Made by a program: the position numbers and the translations under genes. A model generated the notes under the pieces. The model ran no database searches. It saw nothing but the letters and a program-made list of their open reading frames with translations, and was not told where the DNA came from. A stretch of DNA of 64,000 bases from Paenibacillus sp. RC334 (GTDB taxonomy: Bacteria; Bacillota; Bacilli; Paenibacillales; Paenibacillaceae), in the NCBI RefSeq assembly GCF_030034735.1, contig NZ_CP125370.1:4092001-4156000 (forward strand), read 5' to 3'. This document shows, in pieces, positions 52,561 through 61,400 of the stretch (position 1 is its first letter; the number at the start of each line of letters is the position of its first letter).

Positions 52561-52574
52561 TGTTAACGTTTCCA
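52561..52574. promoter_or_regulatory. cre box (CcpA) of the pectate lyase
   Basis: TGTTAACGTTTCCA fits the cre consensus. It is about 200 bases upstream of the lyase start. Confidence 0.6.
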
Positions 52575-52775
52575 TTAGTGTAACTACGATATTAATGGAA
52601 AAAAGTAGGGGTACGCTGTATTATGTAAAATTTTCGACAAATATTTTAGTATGTAACTTTTATTATATTAACAAATACTGGAACAAGAAGTATGATAGAA
52701 AAGTAGAAACCATAGGAGCACCCGGGACTCCCTTCGTTCGTCTACTCCACTAACCCCATATACGGAGGTCACTTT

Positions 52776-54059
52776 ATGAAAAAGAGATTTTCACTCGGCA
52801 TTGCAGCAGCTCTGCTGTTCACTACCCTTGCTCCTCTTGGCACACCCGCTCATGCGGCAGGCGATATTGGTAAGGAGGTGCTCGGCAGCAAGAACGGATG
52901 GGCAGCCTTTTCTACAGGCACAACAGGCGGATCTGCAGCCTCTTCTTCCAATATTTTCACCGTAACAAATCGCAAACAGCTTGTGGATGCCTTGGGTAAA
53001 AGCAGTAATACAACTCCTAAAATCATTTATGTCAAAGGCACAATCAATGTCAATGTCGATGACAATAACAAGCCGTTAGGATTAAACGATTACAAGGACC
53101 CTAAATATGATTTCGATGCATACCTCAAAGCATATGATCCATCTACGTGGGGTAAAAAGGTTCCGTCCGGTACATTGGAAAAGGCACGTGAAGCTTCACA
53201 AAAAAGTCAAGCCAGTCGTGTCGTCATTGAAATTCCGTCCAATACAACGATTGTCGGTCTGGGTAGCGATGCCGTCATTAACGGCGTAAACTTCCAACTG
53301 AAAAAAGGGACGGACAACGTCATTATCCGTAATATTGAATTCCAGGATGCCTACGATTATTTCCCTCAGTGGGACCCAACTGACGGTAGTACAGGCAACT
53401 GGAATTCGGAATATGACAGCATTACAATTAATGGCGCCACACATGTATGGGTAGACCACAATACCTTCAATGATGGATCTCGCCCCGATAGCGGAAACGG
53501 CACCTTTTACGGTCAAGAATATCAGCATCATGATGGACTTCTCGATGTGATTAACCAAGGCGATCTGGTTACTGCTTCTTACAATCACTTTTACGATCAT
53601 GATAAAACGTCGATTATTGGCAACAGCGACAGCAAAACAGCAGATGAAGGGGCTTTACGTGTAACCCTGCATCACAATTATTATGAAAACACAGTACAAC
53701 GCACACCACGCGTGCGGTATGGACAAGTCCATCTGTACAACAATTACTATACAGGTGATGTAAAACGCTCCGAATATCCTTCGCTGTATATATGGGGCGC
53801 AGGCAAATCCTCCAAAATCTTCGCCGAAAACAATGTTATCGACGTTGCAGGTTTGTCCGCAGCTAAAATCGTAACTGTCTTTGGAGGCACCGCCCTGTCC
53901 GACACAGGCACTCTCCTGAATGGACAAGCCGTAAATGCAGGCTCCAGCGCGGGTCTAAGCTCCTCTGTAGGCTGGAAACCATCGCTGAACGATAAGATTT
54001 CTCCATCCGCCAGCGTGAAGGCAGAAGTCACTTCCCAAGCCGGTTCCGGCAAGCTGTAA
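52776..54059 (+). CDS. Secreted PL1-family pectate lyase
   Basis: 427 residues. Signal peptide of about 27 residues ending PAHA. The mature protein is a PL1 beta-helix: VIIRNIEFQDAYDYFPQWD, THVWVDHNTF (the vWiDH calcium-site motif), GLLDVINQGDLVTASYNHF and TVQRTPRVRYGQVHLYNNYY with the catalytic Arg region RxPRVRxG. It cleaves polygalacturonate by beta-elimination, with calcium, outside the cell. ATG with CGGAGG before it. Monocistronic, followed by a bidirectional terminator. Confidence 0.95.
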   Translation: MKKRFSLGIAAALLFTTLAPLGTPAHAAGDIGKEVLGSKNGWAAFSTGTTGGSAASSSNIFTVTNRKQLVDALGKSSNTTPKIIYVKGTINVNVDDNNKPLGLNDYKDPKYDFDAYLKAYDPSTWGKKVPSGTLEKAREASQKSQASRVVIEIPSNTTIVGLGSDAVINGVNFQLKKGTDNVIIRNIEFQDAYDYFPQWDPTDGSTGNWNSEYDSITINGATHVWVDHNTFNDGSRPDSGNGTFYGQEYQHHDGLLDVINQGDLVTASYNHFYDHDKTSIIGNSDSKTADEGALRVTLHHNYYENTVQRTPRVRYGQVHLYNNYYTGDVKRSEYPSLYIWGAGKSSKIFAENNVIDVAGLSAAKIVTVFGGTALSDTGTLLNGQAVNAGSSAGLSSSVGWKPSLNDKISPSASVKAEVTSQAGSGKL

Positions 54060-54120
54060 AAAACTGCCCCGCTAGCTCAAATAGCCACAGGCTCTCACAA
54101 CCTGCGGCTTCACACCAAAA

Positions 54121-54166
54121 AGGCTGTTCCCACCGTAGATTCTTCCACGGAGAGAACAGCCCTTCT
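54121..54166. terminator. Bidirectional rho-independent terminator
   Basis: AGGCTGTTC and GAACAGCC close a branched hairpin with an inner CCGT/ACGG stem; TTCTTT follows on plus and TTTTT on minus. Serves the lyase and the ATPase. Confidence 0.8.
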
Positions 54167-54204
54167 TTATTTTGACTCGGTTTATTTACAAACTACATTA
54201 CACC

Positions 54205-55273
54205 TTAACCGCCGTATTGTTCTACCAAAACGGGCTTTTCAAATGCATTATCCAGCTTGCGAAGCTTGGCCTTTACCGCTTCTGGCGGCTCAACCGCAGG
54301 CGCATCCGGATGCAGTAACCATGATTTCACAAAATGCGTATCGGATAATTGAAAGAGCGGAGGCTCTTTCTCAAAGTCAATCTTCATCGCATAAGCACTG
54401 CGGGCTGCAAAAGCATCCCCTACAGGCGGATGAAGCAAATCAGGAGGTGTACCCGGAATCGCTGCCAGCTTCTGACCGTGACTGTCCAAACTTGGCATGG
54501 AAGCGAGAAGTCCCCATGTATATGGATGTTTCGGGTTATAGAAAACTTCATTAACTGTACCCGTTTCCACGATTTGTCCGGCATACATAACAGCAACACG
54601 ATCCGCCATCTTCGCTACAACGCCAAGATCATGGGTAATAAAGATGATGGAAGTGTCGATCTTCTTTTGAAGGTCCTTCATCAGCTCCAAAATTTGAGCT
54701 TGAATCGTTACATCCAGTGCAGTCGTCGGCTCATCGGCAATCAGGAGCTTCGGATTGGCAGCCAATGCCATCGCGATAACGACACGTTGACGCATACCAC
54801 CACTGAACTCATGCGGATACTGGTTAAAACGCTGCTCCGGATGTGGAATACCTACCAGATTAAGCAGCTCAATACCACGTTTATGAGCAGCATCCCTGGA
54901 TATTTTTTCATGCTTGAAAAGCACTTCCGTGATTTGCTTGCCGACTTTCATCGTCGGGTTAAGCGAGGTCATCGGGTCCTGAGAAATCAGTCCGATTTCC
55001 TTACCGCGAATTTTCTGCATCTGCTTTTCCGTTTTATTAATCAGCTCTTGTCCGTCAAAAATAATTTGACCCTTTTGATAAATACCGGGAGGGGGTCGGA
55101 ATCAGCTTCATCACAGCCTGTGAAGTTACACTTTTGCCTGAGCCGGATTCGCCCACGATCGCCAGCGTCTCTCCTTTATTGACATGAAAGTTTACGCCAC
55201 GAATGGCCTGCACTAGTCCCTGGCGGGTCTTGAAAGATATCGTTAAGTCCTTCACTTCCAAAAGGCGGTTCAT
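54205..55273 (-). CDS. DppD/OppD-like peptide ABC transporter ATPase, frame broken by one extra base
   Basis: Two frames form one protein: 55273-55055 with Walker A GESGSGKSVTSQAVMKLIPTP, and 55020-54205 with QDPMTSLNPTMKVGKQI, SGGMRQRVVIAMALA, IADEPTTALDV and the oligopeptide C-terminal extension ending in Cys-less AARSAYAMKIDFE. The break lies in a run of five C on the minus strand (55095-55091). With four C the text reads PTPPGIYQKGQIIFDGQEL and the protein has 355 residues, the normal length. The AARSAY segment replaces the usual C-x4-C-x6-C metal cluster, though. The gene is alone; no permease or second ATPase is adjacent. Confidence 0.85.
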
Positions 55274-55488
55274 CTCATCACTCTTTCATTTATTATTAAC
55301 CACTATTATTGACCACTATCTAAAAAAACGACGTTCAAGAGTCAAGGTATATACGATTAATTTTACTCAGTTTAGTACCCGCCAGTCAAGCTATATCTGC
55401 AATAATACCTAAAACCTGTCATATTGTGTTATATTAACGGAATGTTTATCCAGAAAAACGATCATTTTTAACCATTTTTTGCACTCAT

Positions 55489-56868
55489 TTATAACATGCG
55501 TTGAATATAGCTGAACCGTGCTCCACCCAATGGCGAGCGTGTGCAGATCAGTTCTCCGTTCAGCCGGGAGGCAATTTGGCGGCAAATAGCCAATCCCAGA
55601 CCTGTAACACCGTTCGAGCCGGTATAGAATCGTCCAAACACCTCAGCCGCCTCTTCTTCGGTTAAACCTTCTCCGTCGTCATCCACATGGATTATCCATA
55701 CAACCTCCGGTGTCGTTCCCGCCTCCAAATGGATGACAACCTCCGTGGAGGTATGTCGAACCGCATTTTGCAACAAATTCAGCATCATACGGAATAATTG
55801 CTCGGCCGGAACAGCTACATGCAGGCCCTCCCCCTCCACGCGAAGCGAGATCGAGCGTTCGGCAGCCACCGGCATCAACAAATGAACAGCGTCCTCTGCC
55901 ATGCTTCTAAGATCAATCAGAGAGACAGGCCATTCTTCGTTCAACGCCTCCAGCCTCGATAGCTGAAGCAGCTTTTCCACCATATCAATTAATCGCTGGG
56001 ACTGCACTTTAATGATACTCAGCCCCTCATCCTGGGATACCACCTGATCCTGAATGGCGTAAACGTAGCCTTGAATGGACATTAACGGTGTCCTTAGCTC
56101 GTGAGATACATTTTGCAAAAATTCAATTTGACCGTGGTGATGCTGCTGTATACGGGTAGACATGGAGTGAAAAGTACCGATCAGCTCGCCAATCTCACTT
56201 TTGTCCGCTTGTGGAAAATCACTATCCTGTGGTTGATTCGGCTCGTAGTTGCCTACGGCCTCCTTCAGACGTTTGAGTGGGCGCACCAGACGTGAAACGA
56301 CCATCAGTCCAATGACGAGAATGACGACAAAGCTCGCGACAATGGATAGCAGCGTGGTTCTCATTAATGGCACATACAGCGCTCTTAAAGAAGACAGCGG
56401 TGAATATACAAAAATACGAAAAGGCTGCCCGGGCAGTTCTTCATTTGTAAACAGTATCTTTTTACCTTGGAGCACAGCAACCCCTTCATGTACGGTAGCC
56501 AGATCATGGGCAGACGGATGAACGGATGCAAAAAAACCCTGACGGATCAATAGCAAACTCTCTATCTTCTTGCCCTCCATTCCAGAAACACTGGAGTCGA
56601 TGATGCGGTTATCCGTGCTTAAAATAAAATAATCGGCAGACAAAAGCATACCTTTGATAACATAGTTAAGCTCAGCGTTATCCAGCCGATCAAAGCCTCC
56701 GTCGCTCATAATATGGACGGCTTTGCGTGCCTGCTCATGAAGCTTGGATTTAGCCTGATTTACAAGAAGGTCGTCGATAAGCCTGATGAACAAAACCACC
56801 GTAATACAAACGGTAATGAGCATTGCGATGGATAGAGACAGCAGTATTTTAGCTCTCATCGTACGCAT
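55489..56868 (-). CDS. Sensor histidine kinase (EnvZ/PhoR type)
   Basis: 459 residues: membrane helix (about 8-28), extracytoplasmic sensor, helix (about 167-190), HAMP, then HisKA (EFLQNVSHELRTPLMSIQGY) and HATPase (FRMMLNLLQNAVRHTS, VDDDGEGLTEEEAAEVFGRF, GLGLAICRQIASRLNG). It phosphorylates the regulator encoded two bases upstream. Start ATG right behind the regulator stop. Confidence 0.93.
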   Translation of the reverse strand: MRTMRAKILLSLSIAMLITVCITVVLFIRLIDDLLVNQAKSKLHEQARKAVHIMSDGGFDRLDNAELNYVIKGMLLSADYFILSTDNRIIDSSVSGMEGKKIESLLLIRQGFFASVHPSAHDLATVHEGVAVLQGKKILFTNEELPGQPFRIFVYSPLSSLRALYVPLMRTTLLSIVASFVVILVIGLMVVSRLVRPLKRLKEAVGNYEPNQPQDSDFPQADKSEIGELIGTFHSMSTRIQQHHHGQIEFLQNVSHELRTPLMSIQGYVYAIQDQVVSQDEGLSIIKVQSQRLIDMVEKLLQLSRLEALNEEWPVSLIDLRSMAEDAVHLLMPVAAERSISLRVEGEGLHVAVPAEQLFRMMLNLLQNAVRHTSTEVVIHLEAGTTPEVVWIIHVDDDGEGLTEEEAAEVFGRFYTGSNGVTGLGLAICRQIASRLNGELICTRSPLGGARFSYIQRML

Positions 56869-56870
56869 GG

Positions 56871-57584
56871 CTACTGCTCCTGAACCGTTGCTTTATATCC
56901 GAATCCCCAAACGGTATTAATGACGAGCGTAGAGTGGCATTCCGCCAGCTTTTTACGAATCCGTTTGACCAGATCGTCCACGACCCTCACATCACCTATA
57001 AAATCATAGCTCCACACCTGCTGAATCAGATGCTCCCTGCCAAAAGGTCTTTCCAAATGATTCGAAAGAAACAGCAGCAAATCAAATTCACGCGAGGTTA
57101 GATTCAGCTCTTGACCGTCCACCGTTACCTTACGAAATTCAGCGAAAATACACAGATTGCCCGCACGACATACATTTCCGACTGCCTCTGCTGCCTCCTT
57201 ATCGTCCGGTACAGATGTTCCGGCCTTGGTCAGCCTCAGCATGGCTTTGACTCTGCCAACCAGCTCCCGAGGATTGAATGGCTTAGTTAAAAAATCGCTG
57301 CATCCCAGCTCCAGCCCGTGAATACGGTCAGTTTCTTCCCCTCGAGCGGAGATCATAATAATCGGCATTTCCGTAAATTCACGCAGCTGAGTCAACAGGG
57401 AAAGTCCATCAATTCCGGGCATCATGATATCGAGAACGAGACAATCCGGATGGTCGGTACGGATATGCTCTACCAGTGTTTTTCCACTGGAAAAGGAAGC
57501 CACCTCGTAGGATTCCTTTTTTAAATATTCAGATATTAATTGCAAAATGAACACGTCATCATCTACTACCACTATTTTTGTCAT
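56871..57584 (-). CDS. OmpR/PhoB-family response regulator
   Basis: 237 residues. Receiver with VVDDD, CLVLDIMMPGIDGLSLL and KPF; winged helix from about 140 with LNLTSREFDLLLFLSNHLERPFGREHLIQQVW and DVRVVDDLVKRIRKKL. Co-transcribed with the kinase. Targets unknown; the basic exported protein upstream is a candidate only by position. Confidence 0.93.
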   Translation of the reverse strand: MTKIVVVDDDVFILQLISEYLKKESYEVASFSSGKTLVEHIRTDHPDCLVLDIMMPGIDGLSLLTQLREFTEMPIIMISARGEETDRIHGLELGCSDFLTKPFNPRELVGRVKAMLRLTKAGTSVPDDKEAAEAVGNVCRAGNLCIFAEFRKVTVDGQELNLTSREFDLLLFLSNHLERPFGREHLIQQVWSYDFIGDVRVVDDLVKRIRKKLAECHSTLVINTVWGFGYKATVQEQ

Positions 57585-57660
57585 GACCTTAACCCCTTGC
57601 CGTTGTTCTGGATGATTTCATCCTCTCTATAAGCTTAACAGAAGCCTAGCAAAATAGACA

Positions 57661-57694
57661 AAAGACGGGTATACCGTCCCCGGTCCCGTCTTTT
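57661..57694. terminator. Rho-independent terminator
   Basis: AAAGACGGG-15-nt loop-CCCGTCTTTT, T-rich on both sides. It ends the leftward gene at 57754. Confidence 0.85.
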
Positions 57695-57753
57695 CTTATC
57701 ATGAATCGCTGCTGTATATGCCAGGCGAGCTGGAGGCGAATTGCGCTCCAACC

Positions 57754-58284
57754 TTATTTCTTGGTTGTTACCACTTTAGCTGCTTTTGGGGCTGTTTTCA
57801 CTGCTGTTTTTGGAGCTGTTTTTACCACTGTTTTTGCATGAGTCACTTTTCTAACAGGAGCTTTATGAGCCACTTTTTTAGCTACAACATGGTGTGCACG
57901 AGTTTTGTGAGCTGGCGCTTTTGTTTTTACGGCATGATGTTTTTTCACATGATGTTTAACGGTACGATGCTTCACTTTTACTGTTTTTGCTTTGTGGGCT
58001 ACTTTTTTAGCAACCGCTTTTTTGACTGGAGCTTTTTTCGCTTTTGTTGTTGATTTATGAGCTGTTGCAGCTTTTTTAACAGGTGCTTTCACCACTGGTG
58101 TTTTCGTCGCAGGTGCTTTTACTGCTGGTGCTTTGGTAGCCGGGGTCGTAACCGCCGGTGCTTTCGTTGCTGTTGCAGTTGTAGCTGGCGTTGGTGTCGC
58201 TGTAGCGGCGAATGCACTGCTTGCTCCTCCCAGTACGCTTACTACGGTCAATACGGCTGCTGCATTTTTAGTCCATTTTTTCAT
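57754..58284 (-). CDS. Exported Lys/Ala/Pro/His-rich repetitive protein
   Basis: 176 residues. A signal peptide (MKKWTKNAAAVLTVVSVLGG, cleavage near AFA-ATA) is followed by Thr/Ala/Pro repeats (ATKAP, TTPATKAPAVKAP) and then Lys/His/Ala-rich repeats (KKAPVKKAVAKK, VKHHVKKHHAV). The composition resembles histone H1 C-terminal tails and the alanine/lysine-rich proteins of Bacillales. It could bind DNA, teichoic acid or peptidoglycan outside. ATG with AAAGGAGAGG before it. Confidence 0.8.
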   Translation of the reverse strand: MKKWTKNAAAVLTVVSVLGGASSAFAATATPTPATTATATKAPAVTTPATKAPAVKAPATKTPVVKAPVKKAATAHKSTTKAKKAPVKKAVAKKVAHKAKTVKVKHRTVKHHVKKHHAVKTKAPAHKTRAHHVVAKKVAHKAPVRKVTHAKTVVKTAPKTAVKTAPKAAKVVTTKK

Positions 58285-58370
58285 GATTGTATCACCTCTC
58301 CTTTAAAGTATCTTTAGCTTATCAGGAGAATTCGGGATAATTGTGGAACAAATGTGTGAAAAGTATATGA

Positions 58371-58415
58371 AAAGGCGTGCAGCCCCGTATTCAGAAAATA
58401 CGTGAGTCTGCACGC
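58371..58415 (-). terminator. Rho-independent terminator of the repeat-protein gene
   Basis: Minus strand GCGTGCAG and CTGCACGC around a loop with its own ACGTATT/AATACG stem, then CTTTTC. Confidence 0.8.
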
Positions 58416-58440
58416 TATAAGTTTTACACAATTACATTCA

Positions 58441-61400
58441 CTAACCGATGGCAATCCAGGAAACAATACCGTAGTTGTGCGCGGTTTCGTTCCATTTGGT
58501 TACTACGATCACCGCTCCATTCGGCGTCTGCGATTTCAGCGTCGCATGAAATAGAGGATGGTTCGTCATCGCTACCAGCGTATAGTCCGGGTTCATAAAA
58601 GGCTCTGCGAATACAATGGTCACTTCCGTCTCTCCTTCGCTGCCCTTCAAAAGAAACGGCGCTCTGCCAAACTGCTGCAATGCAGACTGATTGGCACAAG
58701 TACGAACCGGGGTGATGCTCAGATGCTCCGGCTTCACTGCGTTCAGCTCCAGCTCACGCGAGCCTACGGAGCCTTCCACCAGATGATGCCCTTCAATGCT
58801 TTGCTCTGCCAAGTGATGGCTTTGTACCGCAGCGGTCTGTAGATGCTCCGATCCTACAGCTTCCGGGCTCAGCACCTCGCTGTCGACGGCCTGAGCTTTC
58901 AGATGGCTTCGAGATACACTATCTACCTGGAGTCTGTCGCCACTGATACCTTCCTCCGGCAAAAGCCCCGCGAGGTGAATATCTGTGGATAGCTGAGCCA
59001 GCGTCACCGCCCCTGGCTTCAGGTGATACGTATCAATGACTTCCTCGCCAATATGTCGGCCTTCAATGGACTCCTCGGCCACATGCCAGGACTGTACCGC
59101 TCCATTCACGATCTTGCTGGACGTAACCGCTCCTTCCTGCATTGCGTCTTCCGACACCACCTGCCAGCCTATATGCTGCGGCTGGATGGCACCTGCTTGC
59201 AGATGCTCCGACTGGACGGAATCCAATGCGATATGCCTTGATTGCACCGCGCCTTCTGCCAGCGCTGATTCCTGTACCGACCCATCAGCCAGATGTTGGT
59301 GGTGTACTGCTTGCTCCATCAGATGTACGGAGCTTACGCTGGCTTCCGCCAGATTCGAAGCACGCACTGCCCGAAGCGCAAGCTTCTCAGCGTTCACGCT
59401 CCCTGCCTGGAGCGCGTGAACAGATACACTTCCCGGCGCAATATGCCGGGTCATCACCGCTGAAGCCTGCAAATGGTCAGAGGTGACGGCTTCCGGGGCC
59501 AAATGGCTCGATTGAATCGCTTCTTCTGCCAAATGGTTTCCTTGCACCGCTTCGTCCGTAATGTGCCACGGCTGTACCGAGTGGGCGGACAGCTTGGCGG
59601 CCGTCACACTTTCCTCCGCCAGTTTGTCGGACGTAACAGACTCACTTTGCAAAGCATCGGTTGATATCGCCTGTGATGCGATATGCTCGCCCTGAATGGT
59701 TCCGATGTGCAGATGATGCGGCTGGATGGACTCCGGTGCGATATGCACGGACTTCACTGCCCCCTCTGCCAGCGCTCTGTCCTGTACCGCTCCAGCTACC
59801 AGATGCTGGGGATGTACGGCCTGCGCAGCCAAATGTGCAGGACCGACGCTACCTTCCGCGAGATTCATTCCTTGTATCGAGCGCGCCGCCAGCTTTTCCG
59901 AGGTGACGCTTTCCGCTTGGAGCGCACGACCGGATACGCTATCCGGAGCCAGATGTCTCGTAAGCACCGCCGAAGCCTGCAAATGGTCAGAGGTGACGGC
60001 TTCCGGGGCCAAATGGCTCGATTGAATCGCTTCTTCTGCCAAATGGTTCCCTTGCACCGCTTCGTCCGTAATGTGCCACGGTTGTACCGAGTGGGCGGAC
60101 AGCTTGGCGGCCGTCACGCTCTCATCCGCCAGTTTGTCGGACGTAACAGACTCACTTTGCAAGGCATCGGTTGATATCGCCTGTGATGCGATATGCTCGC
60201 CTTGAATGGTTCCGATGTGCAGATGATGTGGCTGGATGGACTCCGGTGCGATATGCCCGGACTTCACTGCCCCCTCTGCCAGCGCTCTGTCCTGTACCGC
60301 TCCAGCTGCCAGATGCTGGGGATGTACGGCCTGCGCAGACAAATGTGCAGGACCGACGCTGCCTTCCGCGAGGTTCATTCCTTGTACCGAGCGCGCCGCC
60401 AGCTTTTCCGAGGTGACGCTTTCCGCTTGAAGTGCACGACCGGATACGCTATCCGGAGCCAGATGTCTCGTAAGCACCGCCGAAGCCTGCAAATGGTCAG
60501 AGGTGACGGCTTCCGGGGCCAAATGGCTCGATTGAATCGCTTCTTCTGCCAAATGGTTCCCTTGCACCGCTTCGTCCGTAATGTGCCACGGCTGTACCGA
60601 GTGGGCGGACAGCTTGGCGGCCGTCACACTTTCCTCCGCCAGTTTGTCGGACGTAACAGACTCACTTTGCAAAGCATCGGTTGATATCGCCTGTGATGCG
60701 ATATGCTCGCCTTGAATGGTTCCGATGTGCAGATGATGCGGCTGGATGGACTCCGGTGCGATATGCACGGACTTCACAGCCCCCTCTGCCAGCGCTCTGT
60801 CCTGTACCGCTCCGGCTGCCAGATGCTGGGGATGTACGGCCTGCGCAGACAAATGTGCAGGGCCAACGCTGCCTTCCGCGAGATTCGTCGCTTGCACCGA
60901 GTGTGCTGCCAGCTTTTCCGAGGTGATGCTTTCCGCTTGGAGCGCACGACCGGATACACTATCCTGGGCCAGATGTCGCGTAAGCACCGAGGAAGCCTGC
61001 AAATGAACCGAGGTGACCGCTCCGGCTGCCAGATGTGTCGAATCCACAGCCGCCACAGCCAGGTGGCTGCTTTGTACGGCTTCATCTGTAATGTGCCCAG
61101 ACTGCACTGCATGGGCAGATAGCTTGGTGGAGGTTACACTTTCCTCCGCCAGTTTGTCGGACGTAACAGACTCACTTTGCAAAGCATCGGTCGATATCGC
61201 CTGTGATGCGATATGCTCGCCCTGAATGGTTCCGATGTGCAGATGATGCGGCTGGATGGACTCCGGTGCGATATGCACGGACTTCACAGCTCCCTCTGCC
61301 AGCGCTCTGTCCTGTACCGCTCCAACTGCCAGATGCCGGGGGTGTACGGCCTGCGCAGACAGATGCGGAGGACCGACGCTGCCTTCTGCGAGGTTCATTC

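Noticed and set aside
52350..52753. Two short frames upstream of the pectate lyase
   Set aside because: AT-rich chance frames without ribosome sites in a regulatory region.
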